From: TK10-74A sp965263065
GTDB lineage: Bacteria; Chloroflexota; Dehalococcoidia; Bin125
NCBI GenBank assembly: GCA_965263065.1
Contig: CBDHGH010000003.1
Coordinates: 124,001 to 188,000 of the forward strand
Direction of reading: 5' to 3'
Length of the DNA stretch: 64,000 nt
This document shows positions 25,605 to 33,601 of the stretch, piece after piece; the first letter of the stretch is position 1, and each line of letters opens with the position of its first letter. A program made the translations under genes and the position numbers. Under the pieces are notes generated by a model. That model was given only the letters and a program-made list of their open reading frames with translations. It was not told the DNA's origin and made no database searches.

Positions 25605-27896
25605 CTACACCCCGGGCTTGCCCTCGAACCACGACCGGTACAGCGCCTGGGTGGCGGCGGTGCTGCTGTTGGTCGGACCGTAGCCCTTGATCCAGGGACG
25701 GTGGCCGACGACTGGCCGGCCCCAACAATAGTAGATCTGGGGATTGTGCTCTTGGACCAGCTTGGTCTGGATTTCATCGTAGATCGGCACCCGGTTCTCG
25801 GTGCCGATGGTCGTGCGTCCCAGCTCCAGCAGCGCGTCGATCTCGGGGTCCGAGAACTCGCCCCAAGCCCGCGCGCCGTCGGTGTGGTGGCCGTTGTGGA
25901 GGGCGTCGGGGTCGAACGCGCCGCCGAGGCCATCGTGGTGGATGGAGAAGTCCCCTACCTGCTTCCTGGAGTGCGACTCCGCGTTGGCAAGCTCCTCAAG
26001 ATCGACCTCGAAGCCGATTTCGGCAGCGTTCTGCTGGATCACCTGCGCGTACGCGGTGACTCCGTCCCAGCAGGTCATCGGCGTCACACTGGCTGGGTCG
26101 TAGCCGCTGGCGTCGAGCAGCCGCCGGCCCTCGGCCAGATCCTCCTCGCGCAGCGCGCCGGAGCGGTAGCCGGGCAGTTGGCGCAGCTCGTCCGGGGTCC
26201 AGGCGTAGACGCCGGCCGCGTGGGTGATCGGCCCGCCGATCTCCAGGAAGCCTTGGGCCACCGCGAGGATTTGTTCCCGGTTGACGGCCAGATGCAGGGC
26301 GAGGCGCACGCGCGGGTCGGTGTAGGGCTCGACCTTGGTGTGGATGTGCATCGAGATGCTCCAGCTCGCGTTCATGGGCAGGTCGACGATGTTCTCCTCG
26401 CCGACTTGGGCCCGCACGGCCTCGTTCGCTGCTGGGGTGCCGAACCACGGCTCGTCGAGTATGTCCGCCTCGCCGGCGACGTACTGCGCGGCCCGGTACG
26501 CCCCGTCGGTATTCCAGTTCGACCGGAACCCGTCGAAGTAGGGGAGCGGGTTGCGGAAGTAGTTGGGGTTGCGTTCGAGCTCGGTGAGCACGCCGGGCTC
26601 ACGGGAGACATATTGCATGCCGCCGGTACCGACGGCTGCCTCGGGGTTGGTGGCGAGGCCGTCGTTGCCGAAGGCCTCGATCACGTCGCGTGAGATCATC
26701 AGCATCTGGATCTCGCCGACCGCGGTGAGCAGCGGCGAGAACACCTCTTTCGTCTTGAGGCGCATGGTGAACTCGTCGGTGACCTCGAACTGGTCGACGC
26801 TGGAGAAGCGGTCTCTCCAGATGAACTCGGGGTTGTCCTCGCCGAAGCGGGCGAGTCCGAAGGCGGCGTCCTGGGCGACGAACTGGCGGCCGTTCAGCGG
26901 GGGCTTGTCCTGCCAGTACACGTTCGGCTTGATGTTGTAGATGAAGGTGAGGTCATCGACGACCTCGGGCAGTTCCGCCATCGCGGAGGTGAGCACCCCG
27001 CCGTTATCGAGGTAGTTGATGTGGTCGTAGATCGGGAGCCAGCTGCTGTCGAAGCCGCCATGGTCGGAGACGGCCGGGTCAAGGATGCCTCCATCCCATG
27101 CCGGGAAGTTGAGGACGCCTCCCTGCCGCGGGCCGGTGGCCGGGGCCTCGTCGTCCTCCGCCGCCATGGCCGCACTCTCGGCGGCCTCGCGGGCCGCATC
27201 GGCGGCCTCTTGGGCCGCGGCGACGGCGGCCGCGGCGGTCTCGGCCGCGGCTTCGGCGGTCTCCTGGGCGGTGGCGGCGGCCTGCCCGGCGGCGGCGGAC
27301 GCCTCGCCGGCGGCTTCGGCCGCAGCGGCGGCGGCCGCGGCGGCGTTGTCGATGGCGGCCTGGGCGGCCGCCGCGGTGGCGGTGCCGGCCTCGACCGCCG
27401 CAGCCGCGTCGCGGGCGGCCTGGGCGGCGGCCTCGGCGGCCTGCGCGGCGGCGTCCGCGACGGCTGCGGCTGCGGCGTCACCGGCCGCGGATGCGGCGTC
27501 GGCAGCGTCGGCGGCGGCCGCGGCGGCGGCCTCCGCGGCGGCGGCCGCGTTGGCGGCGTCCTCCGACTCGGCCGCCTCGGCGGCCAGGGCGGCGGCCGCA
27601 TCGGCCGCGTCGGCGGCCTGCGAAGCCGCGGCGGCGGCCTCGGATGCGGCGGCCGACGCTTCGGACGCGGCGGCTGACGCCTCACCCGCGGCGCTGGCCG
27701 CGGCGCTGGCGTCACCCGCCGCCGCGTCGATCGCCGACGTATCGACCGCGGCCGGCGCGGCGTCATCGTCGTCGTCGCCGCAGCCGACCAAGGCCAGCCC
27801 GGCGGCCCCAACCCCAGCCTTGGCGCTGGCTCCCAACATGGTGCGGCGTGAGATCTTCCGCTGTCGCAGGGTGGTCCAATAGTTACGGTCGCTCAT
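25605..27896 (-). CDS. Family 5 substrate-binding lipoprotein 2, alanine-rich stalk (orphan)
   Basis: 763 residues. The leader MSDRNYWTTLRQRKISRR and lipobox LVGC (C39) are almost identical to paralogue 1. After five Asp residues comes an Ala-rich helix (~46-247) with regular Asp/Glu/Gln, then a full SBP_bac_5 domain (GGILDPAVSDHGG; NIKPNVYWQDKPPLNGRQF). No permease or ATPase gene adjoins it, so it must use another system, perhaps that of dppBC. It is enclosed by repeat elements at 25556 and 28058, which are in opposite orientation. Confidence 0.92.
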   Translation of the reverse strand: MSDRNYWTTLRQRKISRRTMLGASAKAGVGAAGLALVGCGDDDDDAAPAAVDTSAIDAAAGDASAAASAAGEASAAASEASAAASEAAAAASQAADAADAAAALAAEAAESEDAANAAAAAEAAAAAAADAADAASAAGDAAAAAVADAAAQAAEAAAQAARDAAAAVEAGTATAAAAQAAIDNAAAAAAAAAEAAGEASAAAGQAAATAQETAEAAAETAAAAVAAAQEAADAAREAAESAAMAAEDDEAPATGPRQGGVLNFPAWDGGILDPAVSDHGGFDSSWLPIYDHINYLDNGGVLTSAMAELPEVVDDLTFIYNIKPNVYWQDKPPLNGRQFVAQDAAFGLARFGEDNPEFIWRDRFSSVDQFEVTDEFTMRLKTKEVFSPLLTAVGEIQMLMISRDVIEAFGNDGLATNPEAAVGTGGMQYVSREPGVLTELERNPNYFRNPLPYFDGFRSNWNTDGAYRAAQYVAGEADILDEPWFGTPAANEAVRAQVGEENIVDLPMNASWSISMHIHTKVEPYTDPRVRLALHLAVNREQILAVAQGFLEIGGPITHAAGVYAWTPDELRQLPGYRSGALREEDLAEGRRLLDASGYDPASVTPMTCWDGVTAYAQVIQQNAAEIGFEVDLEELANAESHSRKQVGDFSIHHDGLGGAFDPDALHNGHHTDGARAWGEFSDPEIDALLELGRTTIGTENRVPIYDEIQTKLVQEHNPQIYYCWGRPVVGHRPWIKGYGPTNSSTAATQALYRSWFEGKPGV

Positions 27897-27944
27897 CACA
27901 TGTTCCCTTCTGGTCCCCGGCTGTCCCGTTGTGGGATCGCTCGG

Positions 27945-27975
27945 TGCGTGAGCGCGCACAGTATGGCACATTATG
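27945..27975 (-). promoter_or_regulatory. Promoter region of binding-protein gene 2
   Basis: Same layout as before paralogue 1: CATAAT on the minus strand (27970-27975). The inverted repeat downstream has one changed arm (TGCGTGAGCGCGCA). Spacing to the start codon is preserved. Confidence 0.5.
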
Positions 27976-28017
27976 AGAGCGCATCCCCCCTCCCGTTATG
28001 TAATATAGCAAACTTTG

Positions 28018-28031
28018 ATTGATGCATCAAT
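28018..28031. promoter_or_regulatory. Perfect 14-bp palindrome upstream of binding protein 2
   Basis: ATTGATGCATCAAT lies about 45 bp upstream of the CATAAT box. It is absent from the otherwise matching upstream regions of paralogues 1 and 3. It looks like a dimeric-regulator site; function unproven. Confidence 0.45.
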
Positions 28032-28057
28032 GACATTTATCGGTGCCGGGCGCCGGA

Positions 28058-28112
28058 ACCTCACCCCCGAACCCCCTCTCCATTGCCGAGCAATGGAGAG
28101 GGGGGATCAGAG
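28058..28112. repeat. B-type palindromic repeat, inverted orientation
   Basis: ACCTCACCCCC, then CCCCCTCTCCATTGC and GCAATGGAGAGGGGGG. Relative to the B copy at 25556 it is inverted, so the binding-protein 2 cassette lies between inverted repeats. It ends near the cofE stop region (28146). Confidence 0.8.
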
Positions 28113-28145
28113 GGAGCGGCGGTGAAGCCGGGGCGGGGGCCGGGC

Positions 28146-28919
28146 CTAGCGGAACAGATCCATCTCCGCCGGGCGCACGAGCGTCGACGCGTCGTCCTCC
28201 GATGGCGGCACATCCAGCCCGCGCACGACGGCGACGGGGACGCGGTCGAGCTTGTTCATCACGGGCTCGGCCGCCGCCGCCAGCTCGTCGGCGATGGCCA
28301 TGACGGTGACCCGCAGGTCGTAGCCGTGTTCGTCGATCTGTCCCACGTAGGAGCGCAGCGGGGCCATCCCGCTCACGCCGATGGCGACGTTCGTGAGGCC
28401 GTCCCGCCAGGGCCGGCCGAAGGTGTCGCTAACGATCAGGCCCACGCCCGGCTGCCCCCGCGCGACCAGGCCGGCGCGGATGCGGCGCGCCGAGGCGCTG
28501 GAGTCGATGGGCAGCAACGAGACCACGTCCTGCTCCCCGTCCGGACCGGCGATGTTCGACTGGTCGATGCCGGCGTTGGCGCAGATCCAGCCCTCGCGCG
28601 TCTCCGTGATGATCACGCCGCGCTCCATGCGCACGATGCGCGCGGCCTCGCGCAGCACGAGCTCCACCTGGCGGGCGTCCTTGTCCCAGGCGGCGGCCCA
28701 GGCGCGGGCGCGATCGCCGGGCTCCACGTCCGCCAGTCGCACCAGCCGGCCCTCCGCCTTGCTGACGATCTTCTGCGTCACGACGAGCACATCGCCGGGC
28801 TCGAGCGGCGTCCCCTGGGCGTGCAGCGCGCCGTCGATCAGCGCGGCCAGGTCGTCGCCCGCCTGCACCTCGGGCAGGCCGCGCACGGGGAAGACCCGGT
28901 AGCCATCGGGCCCGCTCAC
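28146..28919 (-). CDS. cofE: CofE, F420-0:gamma-glutamyl ligase
   Basis: 257 residues. Family blocks are VLVVTQKIVSKAEGRLV, the GWICANAGIDQSN segment, and LIVSDTFGRPWRDGLTNVAIG. It adds glutamates to coenzyme F420-0. GTG 28919 overlaps the npdG stop by 4 bp. This form is the archaeal-type single-domain enzyme rather than the actinobacterial FbiB fusion. Confidence 0.95.
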   Translation of the reverse strand: MSGPDGYRVFPVRGLPEVQAGDDLAALIDGALHAQGTPLEPGDVLVVTQKIVSKAEGRLVRLADVEPGDRARAWAAAWDKDARQVELVLREAARIVRMERGVIITETREGWICANAGIDQSNIAGPDGEQDVVSLLPIDSSASARRIRAGLVARGQPGVGLIVSDTFGRPWRDGLTNVAIGVSGMAPLRSYVGQIDEHGYDLRVTVMAIADELAAAAEPVMNKLDRVPVAVVRGLDVPPSEDDASTLVRPAEMDLFR

Positions 28920-29584
28920 GACTCGACGCCCAGCATCCGCACCGCGGCCTGCGTCCGATAGCGACGGTTGATCCCCAGGATCAGCGCGGTGAGGTCTTCG
29001 ACGAAGCGCGACATCGCCAGCGGGCCGGCGTCGAGGGGGCGCAGGTCGGGGATGCGCGCGGCCAGGCGCATGACGGCGGCCCTCGCCTCGGCGTCGTCGC
29101 CGGTGACGAGCACGTCGCCCTGCATCGGCGTGTCGAGCGCCTGCAGCTTCTGGGCGCTGAGGTTGTGGAAGGCGCCGACCACGCGCGCCGCCGGCAGCAG
29201 CGCCTGGGCCTGCTGCGTGGCGCTGCCCTCTGGCACGGCGACGGTCCCGGGCAGGCCGCCGGAGAAGCGCAACGGCACCACCGCATCGATCACGATCTTG
29301 TCGCCGATCGCGTCACGCAGATCCGTCAGCGTGGCGGCGTGTCCGTCGTAGGGCACGACGACGATGACCAGATCGGCGCCCGCCACGGCCGTCGCGTTGA
29401 CGTGGCCGGCGACGTCGCAGTCGGGCAGCGCGGCACGGACGTCGCTCGCGGCCTGCTCGGCGCGCTCGGCCCGGCGGGAGCCGATCCGCACCGCCAGGCC
29501 GGCCTGCGCCAGCCGCAGCGCGAGACCGCGCCCCTCGGGCCCCGTGCCCCCGATCAAGCCAACGGTCAGCTCGTCAGTCGTCAC
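28916..29584 (-). CDS. npdG: NADPH-dependent F420 reductase
   Basis: 222 residues. GLIGGTGPEGRGLALRLAQAG is the NADP-binding motif and VRIGSRRAERAEQ follows with the phosphate-binding arginines. VVPLRFSGG and AFHNLSAQKLQ are the F420-side blocks. It transfers hydride between NADPH and F420. GTG 29584 follows ggaaggg. It is the first gene of the npdG-cofE pair. Confidence 0.93.
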   Translation of the reverse strand: MTTDELTVGLIGGTGPEGRGLALRLAQAGLAVRIGSRRAERAEQAASDVRAALPDCDVAGHVNATAVAGADLVIVVVPYDGHAATLTDLRDAIGDKIVIDAVVPLRFSGGLPGTVAVPEGSATQQAQALLPAARVVGAFHNLSAQKLQALDTPMQGDVLVTGDDAEARAAVMRLAARIPDLRPLDAGPLAMSRFVEDLTALILGINRRYRTQAAVRMLGVES

Positions 29585-29739
29585 GTGCGACGCCCTTCCA
29601 TCCACGGATCGCAGGCCGTACCGGCCGGGTGGAGAATACAGGGGCGGCCGGCGCCTCCCTGTCGCGTGCGGCACGCGCTCCGGTTCCGGCTGGCGGCGGG
29701 CTACCGTACCCATGCCGGCCGCGGCCGGCGAGGAGCATC

Positions 29740-30591
29740 ATGGTCGCATCGACGCCGAGCCCCGCCGCGACCGCGCCGCCGGCGGAGGCCGCGCTGCATC
29801 TCTCCGGTGTGGGGCTGGACTACGACGACCTGCGCGCCCTCGACGGCATCGACCTCAGCGTGCGGCCGGGGGAGTTCGTCGTCGTCGTGGGGCCCAGCGG
29901 CTGCGGCAAGACGTCGCTGCTGCGGATCGCGGCGGGACTGTTGCCGCCCAGCCGGGGCGTCGTGCGCGTCCTGGGCGGCTCCGCGGGCGCGGCGCAGGCC
30001 GGCAAGCGGCTGGGCCTCGTCGCGCAGACGCCGGCGCTGCTCCCCTGGCGCGACGTGCGGGCGAACATCGCGCTGCCCCACACCGTCAACCGCGCGGCGA
30101 ACCGCGGCGCCGCCGAGTCCGATCCCGAGGCGCTGATCCGGTTGGTGGGGCTCGAGGGCTTCGAGCGGGCGCGGCCCCACGAGCTGAGCGGCGGCATGCA
30201 GCAGCGCGTCGCGCTGGCCCGCGCGCTGGCCGTCGATCCGGACCTGCTGCTGATGGACGAGCCCTTCGCGGCGCTGGACGAGATCACGCGCGAGCAGATG
30301 CGCTACGAGCTGCTCCGCGTCTGGGAGCGCGAACCCACGGCCCGCGCCGCGGCCAAGACGGTGCTGTTCGTGACGCACTCCGTCGCCGAGGCGGTCGCGC
30401 TGGCCGATCGGGTGGTCGTGATGAGCCCGCGCCCGGGCCGGATCGTCGCGCAGGTCGCGATCGACCTGCCGCGCCCGCGCCGGCCGTCGGGCGAGCGCAC
30501 GCCCGCCTTCCTCGACGCCGTCGACCAGATCCGCGCCCTGCTGCGCACTGGGCCGCCCGAACAGGGGCCCGCCGATGAGGCGCCGCCGTGA
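29740..30591 (+). CDS. NitT/TauT-type ABC transporter ATPase
   Basis: 283 residues with Walker A (GPSGCGKTSLL), ABC signature (ELSGGMQQRVALARAL), Walker B (LLLMDEPFAALD) and H-loop (VLFVTHSVAEA). The start ATG 29740 follows gaggagcatc. It couples to the permease that overlaps its stop and to the NMT1-type binding protein at 32388. The substrate class includes nitrate, sulfonates and thiamine pyrimidine precursors. Confidence 0.93.
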   Translation: MVASTPSPAATAPPAEAALHLSGVGLDYDDLRALDGIDLSVRPGEFVVVVGPSGCGKTSLLRIAAGLLPPSRGVVRVLGGSAGAAQAGKRLGLVAQTPALLPWRDVRANIALPHTVNRAANRGAAESDPEALIRLVGLEGFERARPHELSGGMQQRVALARALAVDPDLLLMDEPFAALDEITREQMRYELLRVWEREPTARAAAKTVLFVTHSVAEAVALADRVVVMSPRPGRIVAQVAIDLPRPRRPSGERTPAFLDAVDQIRALLRTGPPEQGPADEAPP

Positions 30592-31424
30592 GCGACCGGG
30601 GTCGCCGGCCCACGGCGACCGCGCCGCTGCGCGTCGAGTGGACGCGCTGGGCGCGCGCCGCGCTGCCCTACCTGGCGCCCCCACTCATCGCGGCCGTGCT
30701 CGCGGCAGTGGTGTGGGAGGCCTGGGTGGAAGTGAACGACATCAGCCGCTTCGTCCTGCCGCCGCCGTCGTCGGTCGCGAAGGCGCTGGTCGGCGACCTC
30801 GGCTTCTTCGCGCAGGAAGGCCTGCGCACCTTCGCGGTGGCGACGGCGGGGCTCGCGGTCGGGGCCGGCGCCGCGATCGTGCTGGCGATCCTGATGGCCC
30901 ACTCGACGACTCTGGAGCGCGCGCTGCTGCCGATCGCGATCACGGTCAAGGTGACGCCCATCGTCGCGCTCGCGCCGCTGTTCGTGATCTGGTTCGGCTT
31001 CAGCTGGGAGCCGAAGGTCGCCATCGCGGCGCTGATCACCTACTTCCCGGTGCTGATCAACGGCATCGTGGGCTTCCGCGACGTCGACCCGGGCGCGCTC
31101 GACTTCCTGCGCTCGCTGCACGCCTCCCCGCGCGAGATCTTCCTGCGCCTGCGCTGGCCGTCGGCGCTGCCCTATGTCTTCGCGGCGTTGAAGATCGCCG
31201 CCACGCTGAGCCTGATCGGGGCGGTGGTGGCCGAGTTCTTCGCGGCCGGGCAGGGCGGTCTGGGCGCCGTCATCGACGAGGAGAACCGGCTCGTGCGGCT
31301 CGACCGGCTGTTCGCGGCGGTCGTCACGCTGGCCGTCATCGGCGTGCTGATGAACGTCGCGCTGTCCCTGGCCGAGCGCCGGCTGCTCTCCTGGCACCGG
31401 TCCACCTGGACCACGCCGGGCTGA
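30588..31424 (+). CDS. NitT/TauT-type ABC transporter permease
   Basis: 278 residues with about six membrane helices. The RFVLPPPSSVAKALVGDL opening and the coupling loop LDFLRSLHASPREIFLRLRWPSALPYVFAALKIA are typical of the SsuC/TauC/ThiX family. GTG 30588 overlaps the ATPase stop. Confidence 0.92.
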   Translation: MSDRGRRPTATAPLRVEWTRWARAALPYLAPPLIAAVLAAVVWEAWVEVNDISRFVLPPPSSVAKALVGDLGFFAQEGLRTFAVATAGLAVGAGAAIVLAILMAHSTTLERALLPIAITVKVTPIVALAPLFVIWFGFSWEPKVAIAALITYFPVLINGIVGFRDVDPGALDFLRSLHASPREIFLRLRWPSALPYVFAALKIAATLSLIGAVVAEFFAAGQGGLGAVIDEENRLVRLDRLFAAVVTLAVIGVLMNVALSLAERRLLSWHRSTWTTPG

Positions 31425-31560
31425 GTCGCGCCGGCGGGGGCCGGTGGGGCGTCGCTGGGGCCGGAGCCGCGTACGCCCAAGCCGAGTAAAATAGCGGCCG
31501 GACGACCAGACGGGTCGGATCGACGCACGCCCCCGCGACGCGGGGCGGAGGGAGCACCCC

Positions 31561-31893
31561 ATGACCGCAGAGCCCACCAGCCCGCCCAGCGCGCGCGGCG
31601 CCGACGAGACGAACGCCGAGGGCCGGCTGGCCAGCAAGATCAGGCGCCGCGAGGTCAAGCGGGTCGTCGTCAAGATCACCGGCGTCGCCGAGTTGCTGGA
31701 GATCGAGGGGGACGATGTGGACCTCGGCACCGATCTGAAGGTGCGCTACAAACACCACCTCGTGGCGGAGTTCCGCCGCGACGCCGTCGACGGCTGGTGG
31801 TTCAAGAGCTTCGTCCTCAACCAGACGGCCCCCTTCGGCGGGGAAGGCACCGCGACCGATGTCGGCGACCTCGCACCGGAGACCAGCGAGTAG
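31561..31893 (+). CDS. Hypothetical protein, 110 residues
   Basis: Not recognised. The first ~25 residues are Ser/Pro/Ala-rich. The core (RREVKRVVVKITGVAELLEIEGDDVDLGTDLKVRYKHHLVAEFRRD) predicts a small beta-rich domain; FKSFVLNQTAPFGGEG follows. ATG has a strong gcggaggg ribosome site, and a taaaat box lies ~70 bp upstream, so it is likely real and separately transcribed. Confidence 0.65.
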   Translation: MTAEPTSPPSARGADETNAEGRLASKIRRREVKRVVVKITGVAELLEIEGDDVDLGTDLKVRYKHHLVAEFRRDAVDGWWFKSFVLNQTAPFGGEGTATDVGDLAPETSE

Positions 31894-31909
31894 CCCGCCC
31901 CGGGACGCC

Positions 31910-32344
31910 TCAGCCCTCGACGATGCGCAGTTGCGAGCGCGGCGTGTCGCGCTCGCAGTCCGGGCAGCGATAGACGAGGGCCACTTCGTGGCCGCAGGTC
32001 AGGTCGATCAGGCTGAGGTCGTGCTGCGCCGCCTCGCCCCAGATCAGCAGCGCGCCCACGGCGGCCCCCAGGCCGTGCCCGCGCCGCGTCAGCAGGTATT
32101 CGTCGCGGGGAGGCGCATCGCTGTAGCGACGCCGCTCGAGCACGCCGTGACGCTCGAGCCGGCGCAGGCGCTCGGTCAGGATGTTGGGCGCGATGCCCAC
32201 GACCGACTCGCGCAGCTGGCTGAAGCGGGTGTGCCCGCGCAGCAGGTCGCGCACGACCAGCAGCGACCAGCGATCGCCCACGATATCGAGGGCCGCCCCC
32301 AGCGGATCGCGCGCGTGCTCTCCCGGTGACACAGTGCGTTGCAT
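31910..32344 (-). CDS. HxlR-family winged-helix regulator
   Basis: 144 residues. DPLGAALDIVGDRWSLLVVRDLLRGHTRFSQL and GIAPNILTERLRRLERHGVLERR are the HxlR DNA-binding blocks. A C-terminal extension carries two pairs of Cys (TCGHEVALVYRCPDCERD), suggesting metal or redox sensing. ATG 32344 lies within a palindrome, implying autoregulation. It is divergent from the NMT1-type binding-protein gene, a possible target. Confidence 0.85.
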   Translation of the reverse strand: MQRTVSPGEHARDPLGAALDIVGDRWSLLVVRDLLRGHTRFSQLRESVVGIAPNILTERLRRLERHGVLERRRYSDAPPRDEYLLTRRGHGLGAAVGALLIWGEAAQHDLSLIDLTCGHEVALVYRCPDCERDTPRSQLRIVEG

Positions 32345-32352
32345 TATACAAC
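32338..32352. promoter_or_regulatory. Candidate HxlR operator
   Basis: GTTGCATTATACAAC is a 15-bp near-perfect inverted repeat (one mismatched pair) spanning the start codon of the HxlR gene, in the 43-bp gap before the divergent binding-protein gene. It also holds a TATA-like core. Confidence 0.5.
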
Positions 32353-32387
32353 CTACCCGGGCGGGCTCGCTGCGTACGATCCGGCGC

Positions 32388-33479
32388 ATGCCGTTACGAC
32401 ACCGATCCCTAGCCCTCCCGCGACACCGCCGACGTGCGTTGGCGGCCACGATCGTCGCGCTCGGGCTGATCACGGCGCTGGTCGTCGCGGCCTGCGGCGG
32501 CGGCGCCGCCGACGACGCCGACGACGAGCGGCTCAGCTTCACGTTCATGGCGGGCTTCCGCGCGCAGGCCAACCTGCCGTTCGTCGCGGCGTACGTCGCC
32601 GACCAGCAGGGCTTCTTCGACGAGCTGGACCTGGACGTGACCATCCAGCACCCGTCGGGGCAGGGCGAGCACATCCGGCTGCTGCTGAGCGGCGACGTCG
32701 ATCTCACGACGCAGCCCGCCAGCGAGGTCATCCAGCGCCGCGCCGACCCGGGGGCGCCGCTGGTCGTGGTGGCGCTCTTCGGGCAGTCGGGCGACCTGGG
32801 GTACGTCGTCCTGGAGGACAGCGGCATTGCGTCGCCCGCCGACTTCGCGGGACGCACGGTGGGCTTCAAGAGCGTCGTGCAGGCCGAATTCCTGGCGCTG
32901 CTCAACGCGAACGGCCTCAGCGCCGACGACGTGGAGCTCGTCGGCGTGGGCTTCAACCCCGTCGTGCTGCCCGAGGGGCAGGTCGACGTCTACCCGGTGT
33001 TCCTGAACAACGAGCCCGACATCCTGCAGCGCGTGATGGGGGAATCGATCCGCATCTTCCAGGCCGGCGACGCCGGCGTGCCGACGCTCGGCGTGACCTA
33101 TGTGGTGACCGAGGACCTGCTGGCCGACGAGACGCGCCGGGAGGCGCTGCGCCGCTTCCTGACCGCCACGATGCGAGGCGTCCAGTTCGCCCTGGCCGAC
33201 CCGGCGGCCGCGATCGAGGCGACGCGCGCCTTCATTAGCGAGGAGGCCGACCTGCTCCACGAGCGCTTCCTGCTGGAGACCGACCTGGCCAATGCGACGT
33301 CGGAACTGACGCGGGCCAACGGCCTGGGCTGGTTCACGGAGGCGCAGTTCCAGGCGCTGCACGACGTCCTGCGGGAGTTCGGCGGCATCGAGCAGGATGT
33401 CGAGATCGCGGACATCCTGGACCGCTCCGTGCTCGAATCGACGGACGCGAAGTACCGCAGCCACGGCAACGGCGACTAG
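32388..33479 (+). CDS. NMT1/THI5-type substrate-binding lipoprotein
   Basis: 363 residues. A signal peptide (LAATIVALGLITALVV) ends in lipobox VAAC, followed by a short Gly/Asp linker, not an Ala stalk. The domain FMAGFRAQANLPFVAAYVADQQGFF and GVGFNPVVLPEGQVDVYPVF matches thiamine-pyrimidine/NitT-type binding proteins. It completes the ABC system of 29740-31424, although two genes intervene. The start ATG 32388 lacks an obvious ribosome site. Confidence 0.9.
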   Translation: MPLRHRSLALPRHRRRALAATIVALGLITALVVAACGGGAADDADDERLSFTFMAGFRAQANLPFVAAYVADQQGFFDELDLDVTIQHPSGQGEHIRLLLSGDVDLTTQPASEVIQRRADPGAPLVVVALFGQSGDLGYVVLEDSGIASPADFAGRTVGFKSVVQAEFLALLNANGLSADDVELVGVGFNPVVLPEGQVDVYPVFLNNEPDILQRVMGESIRIFQAGDAGVPTLGVTYVVTEDLLADETRREALRRFLTATMRGVQFALADPAAAIEATRAFISEEADLLHERFLLETDLANATSELTRANGLGWFTEAQFQALHDVLREFGGIEQDVEIADILDRSVLESTDAKYRSHGNGD

Positions 33480-33509
33480 CGCCCGTTCCCGCCCCCTCGC
33501 CCCTCCGGT

Positions 33510-33563
33510 CCCCCCCTCTCCAGCGCTTCAGCTGGAGAGGGGGTGAGGGGGTGAGGGGGTGAG
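33510..33563. repeat. B-type palindromic repeat 3' of binding protein 3
   Basis: CCCCCCTCTCCAGC-GCTTCA-GCTGGAGAGGGGG, followed by three GGGGTGAG units. Nearly the same 40 bp occur at 36535-36585. Probably acts as a bidirectional terminator between the convergent genes. Confidence 0.82.
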
Positions 33564-33601
33564 GCCGGGCGGAGCGGGGGGAGCGCCGCGGTGCAACCCC
33601 G

